Of a DNA stretch of 28,225 bases, positions 28,087 through 28,225 are shown piece by piece. The translations under genes and the position numbers were made by a program. Below the pieces are notes generated by a model that had not been told where the DNA came from, did no database searches, and saw nothing but the letters and a program-made list of their open reading frames with translations. Source of the DNA: a virus; IMG/VR virus record IMGVR_UViG_3300000117_000172, positions 1-28,225 of that record; one strand, 5' to 3'. Position 1 is the first letter of the stretch. Each line of letters starts with the position of its first letter.

Positions 28087-28225
28087 TTAAATTATTTTGC
28101 ATGCCGCCAGCATTCTACCGCTGGCCCTACCGTGGTCGATCTCGTCAGCTGTCCAGCCGTTTAACCGTAGCTCATTCTCGTAAGCCGCCAATTTATTCCA
28201 CTGCTTGCCCAGCTCAAGCCGATGC
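28087..28225 (-). CDS. 3' end of a hypothetical gene (start beyond window)
   Basis: The - strand is open from the window edge to a TAA at 28087-28089. The visible 45 residues read HRLELGKQWNKLAAYENELR, then a Trp/Asp/Arg part ending MLAACKII. It is charged and probably helical. The next gene of the cluster follows after 79 bases that include a hairpin. Too short to identify. Confidence 0.55.
   Translation of the reverse strand, partial: HRLELGKQWNKLAAYENELRLNGWTADEIDHGRASGRMLAACKII

Noticed and set aside
1-28225. CRISPR array, rRNA, IS element or attachment site
   Set aside because: No regularly spaced direct repeats, rRNA-like blocks, transposase motifs or flanking repeats were seen.

Overview
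The window is part of a tailed double-stranded DNA bacteriophage genome or prophage. It has tightly packed genes with stop/start overlaps (TAATG, ATGA, TGATG), good Shine-Dalgarno sites, a tail fibre with a self-cleaving chaperone tail, a 3974-residue polyvalent virion-type protein, and a phage recombination/replication set. No rRNA, tRNA, CRISPR array or insertion sequence is visible. Capsid, portal and terminase genes are not here and presumably lie to the left. The host cannot be named. It uses Shine-Dalgarno initiation, TGA is a normal stop, and a phage CsrA homologue suggests the host has a Csr/Rsm RNA-regulation network.

Layout, + strand. (1) 1-5985: virion accessory and tail genes, comprising the 3' end of a tail fibre with a peptidase S74 (intramolecular chaperone) domain, a 54-residue microgene, several unassigned structural proteins, and a run of three cysteine-rich proteins; the first of these has about six C-x2-C-type modules. 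(2) 5997-20068: a 713-residue low-complexity/coiled-coil protein and the 3974-residue polyvalent protein. The latter has two HExxH metallopeptidase motifs, a DUF6884-like domain and an LPD38-like C-terminal part; such proteins are thought to enter the host with the DNA. (3) 20180-24976: an early DNA-metabolism operon with csrA, a Cas4/RecB-like Fe-S PD-(D/E)XK nuclease, a winged-helix protein, a Sak4-like ATPase, a hypothetical gene, a structured non-coding stretch ending in a strong terminator, an SSB-like protein, a coiled-coil protein, a replication-initiation/helicase-loader-like protein, a zinc-finger protein and a second PD-(D/E)XK-like protein.

Layout, - strand. 24954-28225 is a converging cluster of small accessory genes: a free-standing recombinase-type HTH protein, a gene apparently split by an in-frame TGA, several hypotheticals, a DUF3846 gene and a DUF7007 gene. 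The four upstream complete genes share an almost identical translation leader (TTGGAGCGAA then TTATG or CTATG). Each leader is preceded by a GC-rich hairpin and U-rich tract, so terminator-like structures sit between genes with little room for new promoters. The cluster's own exit terminator appears to lie inside the 3' end of the opposing nuclease gene.

Best leads for new biology: (a) csrA with a GGA-rich leader, together with a structured intergenic RNA candidate (22982-23150) that carries four GGA motifs and could be a Csr target or sponge; (b) the terminator-then-identical-leader arrangement in the - strand cluster; (c) the six-module cysteine-rich virion protein; (d) a steep rise in GATC density from the virion region to the accessory cluster. 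No stretch longer than about 200 bases lacks a gene. The longest gaps are 20069-20179 and 22968-23164, both described below.
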